A stretch of DNA of 64,000 nt, taken from NCBI GenBank assembly GCA_026898455.1, contig JAPKLW010000096.1, forward strand, positions 797,931 to 861,930, given 5' to 3'. Shown one piece after another: positions 20,595 to 32,107 of this stretch; within the stretch, counting starts at the first letter, position 1; each line of letters starts with the position of its first letter. The stretch is from Plectranthus barbatus. Lineage: Eukaryota > Streptophyta > Magnoliopsida > Lamiales > Lamiaceae. The notes beneath the pieces were generated by a model. That model made no database searches and had not been told where the DNA came from. It saw only the letters and a list, made by a program, of their open reading frames with translations. Position numbers and translations under genes: made by a program.

Positions 20595-22596
20595 CAACAA
20601 TCCGAATGCTTCAGAATCACATCCAGAGAGAAAGCAGATAAGGAAGAAGAAGAAGAAGAAGAAGAAGAAGAAGCAAGTGAGGAGTTCAAAGAATACCAAG
20701 CCGCTCAAAGATGGGAGCGAGGGAACGAGTCGGCAAAATTGTCAATTACACCGTCTCTTCCCGAGCTCACTACTGTCATCCAAGATCGGTGGGTCTATAT
20801 GGTGGATTCTCATGGTAGGCGAGTGCGAACTAGCCCACCTTGGTTCTGAAAAGAGGTATCGTCGAGCTGCGACGTTAACTAAAGCACTTGTTGGGAGGTA
20901 ACCCAACTTTTACATGCATTTCTTTTCAAATTCCCGTTGTTTATTTACAATTTTCATTTTTATTTCTGTTGGTGTGTATAAATTTAGTTTCAAATTTATG
21001 TTTTGCATTTATTATAGTTTATTTTCAAAAGATGAAAAAAAATTCGAACAGGGAGGATTTACCTCTGTCTTGATCGACAGGCTCCTTGTCGACCAAGATA
21101 GAGGTCAGCACGGAGAACTCTTATATCGACAACCACAGATGTCGATAGAAGGCTCTGTGTCGATCGACAGGCCCCCTGTCGATCGACACAGAGTGCTAGC
21201 AGCCCCAAACCTCCGTTGCGACGAGCTGATTTCTCCGATGGATAAAAAGGTCGATGTCTGAGATCGACAGTCAGGTATCGTTCTTCTTCTTGTCTGATTT
21301 TCAAACTTTTTCTTACTCTCCGAGTTCGAAATAAGTTTGGGGGATGTGGACAAGAAGTTGAACCTTTATCCCTTATCTTTATTCGCTTTCCTGTTTTATT
21401 TATTTTACTTGCTTTATTTGGTTTGTTTAAATTTTTGCAAATAAAAAAATATATAGATATTATGTGAGAAAAATCTTTAAGTAATTAAACCCTCTAGCAT
21501 TATATGCAATGTTTGGAATCGATATTTGATTAGTTGAGTTGATTTCGATTGTGGTTGATTTGCCCATGAATGTAGAATACCGCATGATAGGGTCTAATTG
21601 AAACTTAGGCTTGCATGATGTTTGAGTGGATTGAAATTGACTAAGGAAGAATTTTCGAACCCAAGTGAGTTTTTGAGCCTTTATTTGTTCATGAGAGATT
21701 CGCATGTATGTTTTCGTTTCTCTAAAACTTGCTTTTGTTCTGTTTTGAGATTGCATAGTGTGCACAAGGATAGAAAATGATCTTATGCCATCTTTGTTAG
21801 CCAAATTATCCTAAACACTGTCCCTTGTTATATTTTATCCCTAGATTAGCCCCTTTGAGCCTGATACTTTTTCTTTCTTGGTCTATGAGTTAAGAAAAAT
21901 ATTGTAGTTCAATTTTGTCTATGAGATAATGCTATGAAAAAGGTGAATTGTATCATGTCTATAGGATTTGGGTGAAATACGGATAATTGTTATAAGTGGA
22001 TGGGAAAATTTTAGATTGGTGAGCAAAAGAAGGTTGGGCTCTAAGAAAAAAAAAAGAGTTGTGCCCTTATAAGCTCAAATCATTAAATAAAATTTTAAGA
22101 GCATAAAAGGACGAGAAAAAAAAATGAGCCTTGATTTGTGTTGAAAAATTTAAGGAGAAGGGTAGATGTTTATAAGATGGTGGTTAGATTGATTGAGGGT
22201 GTACAACTTGATTGATTTAGTCACTTGGCCATATTTTCCTACCTTCCACAAAAAGCCTTCATTACAACCTTATCAAAGTCCTTTTTTATTCTTGAATTGT
22301 GTGCACAAATAAGCTGTGGAGATTTTAGAACTCTTGCAAGCCTATGGTAGAAATTTCTTCATACATGTTGTGAGTGCTTTCATTTGAAACCTAAACACTT
22401 GAGTGATTGAGCGATTCACTTTTCCGTGAGTCTTCCGAAGTTGATGAATATCTTATCTCTTTCAATTGCTTGTGTGATGTGGATTGATGAACCTTGATTG
22501 TGATAAATCTTGTGAGGCATTGCACTTTCAACTGCTTGAGATTTCTTTCTTCTTTTCTTCGATTGAGGACAATCTAATATTCAAGTTTGGGGGGTT
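20595..22596 (+). other. 3' non-coding region of the Athila-like element
   Basis: Holds a GAA repeat, a palindrome cluster (21065-21200, with a 19-bp hairpin at 21153-21193), the words AAGTTTGGGGGATG (about 21334) and CCCCTTTGAGCC (about 21850) that recur in the second Athila-like element, and a polypurine tract GTTTGGGGGG just before the 3' LTR. No gene is seen. Confidence 0.7.
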
Positions 22597-23957
22597 TGAT
22601 AAGCTCATAATTATACTCACTTATCTATATTTTTCTCCATTGTTTCAAGTACATTTTGTTATGTTTTTACTTATTTCTGTGCATGAGTCTACTTTAGAGG
22701 GTGTTATGCCTTTGATGGGTGATTTTTGCAGGTTTTAGGCCAAATTTATTGGAAATCCGTACCGAAAGCAGATGATGTTCAAAGGAACAGTCACGAATCC
22801 TTCCACACGTGGAATCTGAGCTAATGGAGCATGGAAAGAGAAATATCTTTGAATTAGCTTTCCAACGCAACTAGAATCGGGTCAATCGGAGTTCGGGAGC
22901 AAAAGTTATGGCCAAAACCGTGAGACTGCGCAGAAGGGGATCGACATGTGCATTCCTATCGATCGACAGGATTTCTGTCGATCGAGACAGAGGACCAACT
23001 TGAAGAATCGACACAAAATTCAACCCGGATTTCGACTGGATGGGTGTGTCGATCGACGATCGACACAGAGGCTCGAGAAGGCTATTTTGTCTAGTTTTGG
23101 CAGTTTTTGCTATTTTTACCCAATACTCAAATTAGGTCTTTTCCCCCTCTATAAATATGAACTCTTAGGCACGAATTTCAGACTTCCTTTATGCATTATT
23201 ATACTTAGAATAATTGAGCTTTGGAGGTTTTACAAGACATTCAAGGTTCCTCTTTATTTATAAGTTCTTTAATAGTAGTAATATGTTTGCGTTAATTCTA
23301 GTCATGTTTTGTGGCTATAACCCTAAACAGGTTCTAGGGTTATGATTTATCTTTTCTGATACATGTTTATTGAAATCGACTCATATGGCATGGTTTAATT
23401 CTCTGATTTAATTTTATAATCTAGATTAAAAGAAGGACCGAGAGGTGAATTGAAATCTAGGTTTATAGTTAATAATTGATGGATCGAGAGATGAAAATTA
23501 TTAACAGGAAGAGAGAATTAATTGTGTTTGTTTTCTGTCTCAAAAGGAAGAAACCTACATAGCAATAGTTACATAATTATGAGATTGATTAATTTGGTGT
23601 TCTTGAGACCGAGAGGAGATAGTCACTAATTAATAATCTAGGATTTAAATTGTCGGACCAAGGAATTTAATCCAAAAAAATCTATGTTTTCCCCATTGCT
23701 GAGTTGATTGATATTTACATGTTGATGATTAGATAATCTGCCCTAGGATCTGTGCTCTCTTTAATTGTTTCAAAACATTTATTTTATTGCACCGTCATCT
23801 TTAATTTACAAAACAAAACCCATTTTCCAATTTCCTCAAACTTCTATGTCCTAGAAATTATAGCTAGTACTTTGGATTTTTCGTTGCACAGTCCCTGTGG
23901 GATCGACCACCTTAGGGTGTAAAAATTATTATTTGCTCACTGTTTCTGCAGTTATCA
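22597..23957 (+). repeat. 3' LTR of the Athila-like element
   Basis: 1361 bp, very similar to 16813-18109. Palindrome cluster at 22935-23075 and TATA box at 23150-23157. Followed by the TSD CCCGC. Confidence 0.92.
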
Positions 23958-25166
23958 CCCGCATCACTCTCAAGCCACGCTCATGTCGGACGTCGAAACA
24001 AGAGCATTTCAATATGTGCTAGCGCATAAGTTGCGCTTTTCTTCTGCTCGTCCCGTGGAAAAGTGATGTCCATCGCATCTCTGACGGGGCGGTAGGGCGA
24101 ATAGTACGCCCGAGAGTGTTTTCTTGCCAATTGTTTATGGCTCTCAGATAATGCTTCATCTTATTTGTCATCTTTGCCAGTTCTTTGCCCAATCTGGTAC
24201 GCTCTTGAAGACTTATATCCGCCAAATATGCATCATATATGTGCACCGTATGATTTCGAATACTGAATTTGACAGCAACCCAGTGAGTAAGCAGGAATAC
24301 TGGTAACACAATCTACAAAAGAAAAAATTCATAAAGAAGTGTTAACTATTTATAGAAAATAATATTCTTTTGCATTAAATTGTAATATATTAAAGTACAT
24401 ACCGTATCTGCACCTTTCCAATCTTTTGACACTGAAGTATCTTTACCTTTACTGAAATCCAAGAGGTCATCTAGCTCCAGGCGAGGTGCTCTATCTCCAC
24501 GATAATGATGCCTCATCAAAATCTTAAGCAATATAGAACATCAGTATTAAATACTTATTACTAAATAATATATAAAATAATTTGTGGTTGAATACTTCAC
24601 TTACAAAGAATTTTGGTAGGATAACCCGAACAGTCGTCTCTGCAGTCATATATAACCTTCTCTGCAGTACTGGAATATACGCTTCTAAAATATCTTGGGC
24701 CAAATCGTTGCTCAGATTCTCCACAAAGCTAAAATAACTCGGCGGGAATTGCCACGGTCCCCCTATTTGGGCTCTGATTGCATTGGAATCACCATCTCTC
24801 CACTCATTATAATTCAAATGCACATCTATCCCAATCCCCCATGGTCGTCCATCTTTCGGCTGCATAAGAAAAAATGACAACATAAATAAGATAAGTAAAA
24901 AAATACATAAATGAAATTAAATAATAATACTTACCAGATCTGCAATATCATATGCTAATAAGGATACAAAATGATCAGTCGTCCTCCTCGGCTGGCTACT
25001 GGTCTCTCCAGGACCCCGTGGGTGCGAGGTAGCAACGTCAGTATTAGAACTATCTGAGAAAACTAGGGGTACCTGATCCCGTTCACCAGAAACACTCTGA
25101 CAGTCATCATCAAGGATTACAAGTCTCTTACCCCTCTCAATATTCGTATCCCTCCTCTGTCCCTCC

Positions 25167-25342
25167 ATCTCCTCCAGCCTCTGTCTGGTCTCACCACAAG
25201 ATACACTCATCCTCCTCCTCTCCGCCTCCTCCAGCCTCTTACTGGTCTCACCACCAGATACACTCATCCTCCTCCTCTCCGCCTCCTCCGGCCACCTAGT
25301 GGTCTCACCACCAGGTACACTCGTCCTCCTCCTCGCTGTCTC
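25167..25342 (-). repeat. 57-bp tandem repeat (about 3 units) in the Ulp1-like gene
   Basis: Three consecutive units encode 19-residue repeats of the form RRRMSVSGGETSKRLEEAE. Length is a multiple of three, so copy-number change would preserve frame. Confidence 0.8.
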
Positions 25343-26810
25343 CTCTAGCCCTACGACTCCAATCACAACTCCTATCACGAGCCAAGACCTCTCTAAAGGC
25401 CGCATCATCTACATCTGTGCAATGACGGCATCTAGATGCACGAAATAAGTCTGTAACTAGGGGGATCACCCTCTCTGTCAGTGCCTCATGAATAACGGTC
25501 CGGATACTATCCAATATACTCCCAGATGGACGATGTCTCCTAGTACCCCGGGAATCCCCACTGGAAGAATGTGCATGATGCCTCTGATGAGTGCGTCTAC
25601 GTGACGGTGTAGCAGTCTCCGATAGTGATCCTCACTCTGTCTCCCCACTAGCTCCTCTCCCAACCCGTCCTGCACCCCGTCCAGCATCCTCTTCTGCACT
25701 CCGTCCTGCACCCTGTACTGGATTCTTTGGCAGTCGGAACTGTACCCCAATCGGATTGTCCATCTCCGTAGAAGTAAAATACAACATCTCCTTCTCGGCA
25801 AGAGAAGCCTCCAAATTAGAACTCACTTCAAGCTGTGAATTAAATTACTAACAATTAGAAAAATATTAAAGGATAATCTAGATAGCCAACAAATTACATA
25901 CCTCATCTTGAACAAAGAATTGCCCCCAATCAATCGTATCCGGCCTCAAAAACTCCCATTTCATAAATCGAGGGAGTGCATCAGGCCTTCGCAGAATAGC
26001 GCAGGCACGACCCAACTTAGGAATGGCCTCATAGGCCCACACCTACAAAAAAATAACATAAAATATTTCACTCTTGTAGGTGTAAGAATTAATTAACAAA
26101 ATTAAATTATACCTGTAATGCCCAAACGGGTCCACCCAAAATAAAGCTCCCACCACTGATTCGATCTGCTCTGGTAGGGGCAATGTTCAAATAATAACAT
26201 AAACACTGAAAAGCATATGCCCCCCATGGAAATGAACCCCACCTACCCAAATCCTCAACCAGAACATATACCCAACTCTCAATCTTTCGTTTTTTGAAAA
26301 GTCCTAAAGCAAAATTCCAAGCTGCTAATATATTAGCCACCCTCAAGTACAAACCCTGATTAGTGCGTTCTATTTTTTTATCCCTAAAAATTATCAATAA
26401 TTCTCTAGCGCTAAGATTCTTACCCCTCAAACTGTACGAAAAACAGAAGTGCTAGAAGGATCATGATCGACACAGGGATCAAAAGCACTAGAACCAAAAA
26501 TAAATCCTGTAACTAATGCAAATTCGGGCTCTCCAAATTCTATAATCTGCCCATTAATACAAAACCATAAAGCAGTAGGGAATTCACTAGTAATTTGAAA
26601 GCCTAATAGCTCTATTAATGGTTGCGATGCACTAGGACCATTTTTTTTCCAAGTTAATAAGTTACCGAACGGCCCATTAATAAATTGATTAAGCAACCCA
26701 TCACCCCCTATCGAATATAATGTATCATTAATAGTCTCTAAAGTGGTCACTTTAGTGTATAAGTTCACTTTAGTAATTAGACCACGAAAAGAGGGCCTAA
26801 TCCACTGTGG

Positions 26811-27296
26811 CTGCAAAAATCAAACACAAAATGCAACAATTATGAAAGATTCGCCAATTTAACATGTAATTTAATTCAACAATATAAATAATTCAACAAA
26901 TTCAACCAAATGCATAATTCAAAATAATTGCAATAAAAATTATTCAATCAATTCTATGCGAATTACTTCAACAATTGCAAGATAAAATAATTCAACAAAT
27001 TCCACTAATTTCATTCATTTTAATTCACCAAATTGAAAATAAAATAATTCAACAAATTACCAAAAAATCAACCCAATTACACACGACATCCATTTAAATA
27101 ATTCAACAAATTCAACCAAATAATTCGTCATTCTTCATTCCAAACATGTAAATATTCAAATTTAACATATATCCATTCCAATCTATGCATACAACCATTA
27201 AAATTTACAAACTTTCAAGATAAAAATCCTTGTTCTTTTTTTCGAATATAAACCGTCAAAATCGAAAGAAAATTGGAGTGGGATTTAGAAACTTAC
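26811..27296 (-). other. First intron of the Ulp1-like gene
   Basis: Bounded by GTAAGT (27296-27291) and TTTTTGCAG (ending 26811). AT-rich, with many AATTCAACAAATT-like words that form a diffuse degenerate repeat. Confidence 0.65.
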
Positions 27297-27459
27297 TTCT
27301 TGGTCGGCCATGTCAATTTAACAATTGGAATCGGTGGTTGGGAATGATTGAGCAGTCGACTTCGTGAAGGGGACCAGACCTATTTTTCTTTCGTGAGGAA
27401 CCGACGCAGAATGGGGAAAAAAGGGATTTCTCGTGTTGAAATATTTTTTTTTCAAAACT

Positions 27460-27614
27460 TTGACCGGGTCGGTATCGACATTACCGATACCGACCCGGGT
27501 CAATTTCGAGTTTACACGCTGGTCCAGTCGGTTTTTTAGCGGTTTTGGGTCTAATCTGACTCGCGTTGGTTTCATTATGAATGAAACCGACCCGACCCGA
27601 CATCGGTCTGATCC
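27460..27614. repeat. GC-rich ACCGACCCG block, possible right end of the MULE, split by the Gypsy element
   Basis: Words such as CGGGTCGGTATCG and its complement form short hairpins. The block ends in GATCC (27610-27614) and continues at 31582 after the inserted Ty3/Gypsy element as GATCCGGGTCGAATCG. Confidence 0.45.
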
Positions 27615-28366
27615 TGATACAATCCTCGCCGGAAGGTTTAGATCGCAGCCCAGGAACAAGAGTAGACACGACGCGGAAATGACTCGAACGAAATTGGAAA
27701 CGGAAACAATGAACGGATGGACGTTCAACAACCCTAATTCGACCCTTCAAATGACGTATTCCAGACGAATCTCATATACGCCCCAAGAAGCTGAAGAACT
27801 AACGACGCAGAACGGTAGAAGACACCACAATCGGATGTGTAAGTCTGGTTGATAAGTCAATTTGAATTTCAAGGTAATCCACATATATTCTTGAGCTTTC
27901 AGAATTGGAGAAATAAACTCACAAATATTATTAAACTGAAAACTGAGTCTAAATTCGAAAATAAGCAGCCCTATATATAGGGTGAATAAAACGAAATCTC
28001 TACTCCTAATCTATCTAGGAAATCAAATCTAAAAAGACATATCAAATCTTTCAAGATATACAACATGTATATCTTGAAAATAATAGCTAAAAAGTAAATA
28101 ACATCTAATAACTAATTAAATTCGAAAATTAAAATAAATCTAAGCCGAAATCAAATCAATTAAGCCCAGATGTCATAATTAAATTAATCCATCTTGACCC
28201 AATTTGATTTTCAACTCCGATGGGCTTCTTGAATACTTCTTGAGCCCAAATCTCTTTAATCAACACTTGCAATCCATCTCTTAGCTTCTTGGCACTAGCT
28301 CTCGTCATAGGTCCACTAGGAATATAGGCTGGATCTTGCTCTTGAACTGCACCTTGGGCTCCATCA
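27615..28366 (-). repeat. 3' LTR of the Ty3/Gypsy element
   Basis: Ends TGATACAATCC...GCTCCATCA on the + strand. The complement of the polypurine tract (TTCCCCTCCTCTTG) abuts it at 28367-28380. The pol frame continues across the tract into this LTR. Confidence 0.9.
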
Positions 28367-28599
28367 TTCCCCTCCTCTTGAAAAGGATTTGTCCTCAAAT
28401 CAAAGCTGTCACCTACATCAAAAGGACTTAAATCAGAAACATTGAATGTAGCACTCACATTATACTCACCTGGTAAGTCCAATTTATAGGCATTATCATT
28501 CACTCTCTCTAAGACTTGAAATGGACCATCCCCTCGGGCAACAATTTTGATCGGCGTTGCAATGGAAATCTCTCCTTTTGCATATGCAACCATACCCAA
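28156..28599 (-). pseudogene. Gypsy pol C-terminus (GPF module) running into the 3' LTR
   Basis: Contains ARGDGPFQVLERVNDNAYKL and FNVSDLSPFD, the GPY/F-type tail of integrase, then a Gln/Pro-rich end. It overlaps the polypurine tract and the first 211 bp of the LTR. It is separated from the integrase at 28703 by a frame change; the piece between is open at 28509-28706 (NIERRTEQYAKQANKG). Confidence 0.8.
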
Positions 28600-28702
28600 T
28601 CTCCAGGCTCAAACACCACCTTCTTGCGTCCTTTATTTGCTTGTTTTGCATACTGCTCCGTGCGACGCTCTATGTTAAGTCTTGCTTTCTCATGAATCTG
28701 CT

Positions 28703-29785
28703 TCACAAAATCAGCCTTTTTTGGCCATCAAGGTTAGTATACTCTTGGACAGGTAAGGGAGATAAATCTAATGGAGTCAAAGGATTAAAACCATACACAA
28801 TCTCAAAAGGTGAAAATTGAGTAGCAGAATGAACAGCACGATTATAAGCAAACTCAACATGTGGTAGACATTCTTCCCATGACTTAATATTCTTCTTAAT
28901 CACGGCTCTCAATAAAGTAGATAAAGTTCTATTAACAACTTCAGTTTGACCATCAGTTTGGGGATGACAAGTAGTAGAAAACAAGAGTTTAGTACCTAAC
29001 TTACACCACAAGGTCTTCCAAAAATAGCTCAAGAACTTAGCATCCCTATCAGAAACAATGGTCCTAGGAATACCATGCAATCTCACAATCTCTCTAAAGT
29101 ACAAATCAGCAATATGAGATGCATCATCAGACTTATGACATGGAATAAAATGTGCCATCTTAGAAAACCTATCAACCACCACAAAGATAGAATCACTCCC
29201 ACACCTAGTTCGTGGCATTCCCAACACAAAATCCATAGAGATATCAGTCCAAGGAGTAACAGGAATAGGCAATGGAGTGTACAAACCATGAGAATTGGAT
29301 CTAGACTTAGCTTGCTTGCAAGTAATACACCTTCCACAAATTCTCTCAACATCACGTTTCATGTGTGGCCAAAAGAAATGATCATGCAAAATAGCTAAAG
29401 TCTTAGCAATACCAAAATGTCCCATTAAACCTCCCCCATGAGATTCCAACAGCAATAACTCACGTAAAGAACATCTAGGAATACACAACTTATTTCTTCT
29501 AAACAAAAAGTCATCATGCCTAAAATATTCCCCATGAGCAGAAGTCTCACATGCAGCATATATATTACCAAAATCAAGATCAGACACATACAAGCTTTTA
29601 ATGCACTCAAAACCAAGTAACTTAGCATCTAAAGTAGAGATCAAGGCATACCTCCTGGACAATGCATCAGCCACCACATTTTCTTTACCTTGTTTATACT
29701 TGATGACATATGGAAACGTCTCAATAAACTCCATCCAACGTGCATGCCTCTTATTCAACTTGTGCTGACTCTTCAGATGCTTCAA
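28703..29785 (-). pseudogene. Gypsy RNase H end and integrase
   Basis: Joins the cDNA into the chromosome. Starts with KQGKENVVADALSRR (end of RNase H), then a His2Cys2 zinc module (HFGIAKT...CGRCITC), then the core with the three acidic residues in SMDFVLG, VSDRDAKFLS and TEVVNRTL. Catalytic residues are intact. The frame shifts after about 28720. Confidence 0.9.
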
Positions 29786-29827
29786 AGACTCGTGATCGGT
29801 GTGAATTATGAATTCCTTAGCCCACAG

Positions 29828-30784
29828 TTAATGCTGCCACATTTTTAAGGCCCTCACCAATGCATACAGCTCCTTGTCGTACGTAGGATAGCTCAAAGTT
29901 GCTCCATTCAACTTCTCACTAAAGTACGCTATGGGCCTCCTCTCCTGCATCAACACTGCACCAATACCAACTCCTGAAGCATCACATTCAATCTCAAAAG
30001 TTTTAGAAAAGTTAGGGAGAGATAGTACCGGGGCATGTGTCAATTTATATTTCAGCAACTCGAATGCTTTCTCCTGCTCGTCTTCCCATTTAAACTCCAC
30101 ATTCTTTTTTATTATCGCAGTTAGTGGTGCTGCGATGCTGCTAAAGTGTGGCACGAACCGCCTATAGAAACTTGCCAGGCCATGAAAACTCCGAACATCT
30201 CCAATGCTCTTAGGACGTGGCCAATCTTGTATAGCTCTAATCTTCTCCTCATCAACCTGTACACCATCTGCACTCACAACAAAACCAAGAAACACAAGCT
30301 TGTCTGTGCAGAAGATGCACTTCTTTACGTTAGCATACAACTTCTCTCTACGTAGTACATCTAAAACAGATCTCAAATGCTCCACATGCTCATCATGACT
30401 CTTGCTATAGATTAAGATATCATCAAAGTAGACAACTACAAATCTGCCTATAAAAGCACGTAAAACATGGTTCATAAGGCGCATGAATGTGCTAGGAGCA
30501 TTAGTCAATCCAAAAGGCATAACTAACCACTCATACAAACCAAGTTTTGTCTTAAATGCAATTTTCCACTCATCCCCCTCTTTAATCCTAATCTGATGAT
30601 ACCCACTCCTCAAATCAATTTTTGAAAACACACAAGAGCCATGCAATTCATCTAGCATATCATCTAAACGGGGAATAGGATGTCGATACTTTACTGTAAT
30701 TTTGTTTATGGCTCGATAATCGCAACACATCCTCATGGTTGAGACACGATTTTTTTTTGAGACACGACACAATAAACAAGACAC
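29828..30784 (-). pseudogene. Gypsy reverse transcriptase and RNase H
   Basis: Residues 20-130 are the reverse transcriptase fingers and palm: CDYRAINKITVKYRHPIPRL, FSKIDLRSGYHQI and the catalytic YFDD at 119-122. RNase H begins near 264 (IECDASGVGIGAVL), with Glu305. The frame ends in TAA after KMWQH, where related proteins usually have Tyr; the next frame continues LWAKEF, so a single stop separates this from 28703-29785. The first 15 or so residues come from sequence beyond a deletion that removed gag, protease and the start of reverse transcriptase. Confidence 0.9.
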
Positions 30785-30821
30785 GAAATTAAACTGGAAG
30801 GAAAAGAAAAGAGAGACACGA

Positions 30822-30839
30822 CCTCTGGCTCTGATACCA
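30822..30839 (-). promoter_or_regulatory. Primer binding site, initiator tRNA-Met type
   Basis: On the - strand TGGTATCAGAGCCAGAGG lies three bases inside the 5' LTR. Confidence 0.88.
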
Positions 30840-30842
30840 AAA

Positions 30843-31581
30843 TGATACGATCCTCGTCGGAAGGTTTAGATCGCAGCCCAGGAACAAGAGTAGACACGAT
30901 GCGGAAACGACTCGAATAGAATTGGAAACGGATGGACGTTTAACAACCCTAATTCGACCCTTCAAATGACGTATTCCAGACGAATCTCATATACGCCCCA
31001 AGAAGCTGAAGAACTAACGACACAGAACGGTAGAAGACACCACAATCAGATGTGTAAGTCCGGTTGATAAGTCAATTTGAATTTCAAGGTAATCCACATA
31101 AATTCTTGAGCTTTCAGAATTGGAGAAATAAACTCACAAATATTATTAAACTGAAAACTGAGTCTAAATTCGAAAATAAGCAGCCCTATATATAGGGTGA
31201 ATAAAACGAAATCTCTACTCCTAATCTATCTAGGAAATCAAATCTAAAAAGACATATCAAATCTTTCAAGATATACAACATGTATATCTTGAAAATAATA
31301 GCTAAAAAGTAAATAACATCTAATAACTAATTAAATTCGAAAATTAAAATAAATCTAAGCCGAAATCAAATCAATTAAGCCCAGATGTCATAATTAAATT
31401 AATCCATCTTGACCCAATTTGATTTTCAACTCCGATGGGCTTCTTGAATACTTCTTGAGCCCAAATCTCTTTAATCAACACTTGCAATCCATCTCTTAGC
31501 TTCTTGGCCCTAGCTCTCGTCATAGGTCCACTAGGAATATAGGCTGGATCTTGCTCTTGAACTGCACCTTGGGCTCCATCA
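30843..31581 (-). repeat. 5' LTR of the Ty3/Gypsy element
   Basis: 739 bp, TGATACGATCC...GCTCCATCA on the + strand, matching 27615-28366. Confidence 0.92.
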
Positions 31582-31586
31582 GATCC

Positions 31587-32107
31587 GGGTCGAATCGTTG
31601 TTTGATCCGGGTCTGATCCACTTTTAATTTTTTTTACGAAAATCTAATTTATCAAATAACTTATAATTCTATTTTTTTTTAAACATCCGAATATTTGCAG
31701 TATTTTAAATTATAAAGCTAATAAAATTTAAATAAAAAATCATTGTTGTTTGAAAAAAAGTACACTGACATGTGACTTTAACTAAAAAGTGTACTTTTGG
31801 GTATTTTTATATGTGTATTAAGGTAAATGGGTATTTTGAATTTTCCACTCTTAAAACTAAGTAGTTGTATTTCATGATTTCTTGCAAGAAATAATAATCA
31901 GTATTAAACTTATATATTATGAAATCTCAAATCATCCAACAACCATATCTTTTGTTATCAAAGGTGAAAATTTGGTTCATTATGATATGATGGATTATTT
32001 CTTTTCTTTTTTTTTTTTTTTTTTTTTAACAAATTCCTCCTTGCCAATCAAAAAAATTATGATGGGTTAGGGAAAAGAATCTCAGGAACAAGTACTCATA
32101 AATAAAT
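31587..32107. other. AT-rich sequence with a T run
   Basis: After the GC-rich block end (to about 31625) nothing is recognised except a T-rich run at about 32003-32028. Confidence 0.45.

Larger units (their letters stand above)
16813..23957 (+). mobile_element. Complete Athila-like (Ty3/Gypsy) LTR element, non-autonomous, TSD CCCGC
   Basis: 7.1 kb with two LTRs ending TGATAA...TTATCA, a tRNA-Asp-type primer site, gag and protease remnants, a long 3' non-coding region and a polypurine tract. No reverse transcriptase, RNase H or integrase is present, so any movement would need enzymes supplied in trans. CCCGC occurs at 16808-16812 and 23958-23962. The element sits between the MULE transposase and the Ulp1-like gene. 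Confidence 0.93.
24019..27311 (-). pseudogene. DUF1985/Ulp1 (C48) protease-like gene of a MULE, seven exons
   Basis: Plant MULEs are known to carry Ulp1-like SUMO-protease genes. Exons read from splice sites: 27297-27311 (MADQE), 26113-26810, 25902-26042, 24935-25832, 24605-24859, 24403-24522 and 24019-24312. All six introns follow GT-AG and all are phase 0. Exon 2 has a DUF1985-like core (FCINGQIIEFGEPEFALVTG; SWVYVLVEDLGRWGSFPWG). Exon 4 is a charged linker with a 57-bp tandem repeat. Exons 6-7 give the protease part: DWKGADT, HWVAVKF with the catalytic-type His, and IYDAY with the Asp. The Gln...Cys part expected after these is not recognisable. Breaks: a frame change near 26432, a TGA at 25630-25632 and a frame change near 25360. 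Role and cell location are inferred; the copy is probably dead. Confidence 0.75.
27615..31581 (-). mobile_element. Ty3/Gypsy LTR element, gag and protease deleted, TSD GATCC
   Basis: 3967 bp with LTRs of 752 and 739 bp, tRNA-iMet primer site, reverse transcriptase, RNase H and integrase. GATCC lies at 27610-27614 and 31582-31586. The two LTRs are nearly identical apart from a 13-bp indel and a few base changes, so the insertion is young for this window. Gag, protease and the first part of reverse transcriptase are missing; the break lies near 30735. Domain text resembles the Reina-like chromovirus group, though I see no chromodomain. Confidence 0.93.

Noticed and set aside
25591..25851. 86-codon + strand ORF rich in Pro and Ala
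   Set aside because: It is antisense to exon 4 of the Ulp1-like gene, where the - strand reading joins the flanking exons in phase.
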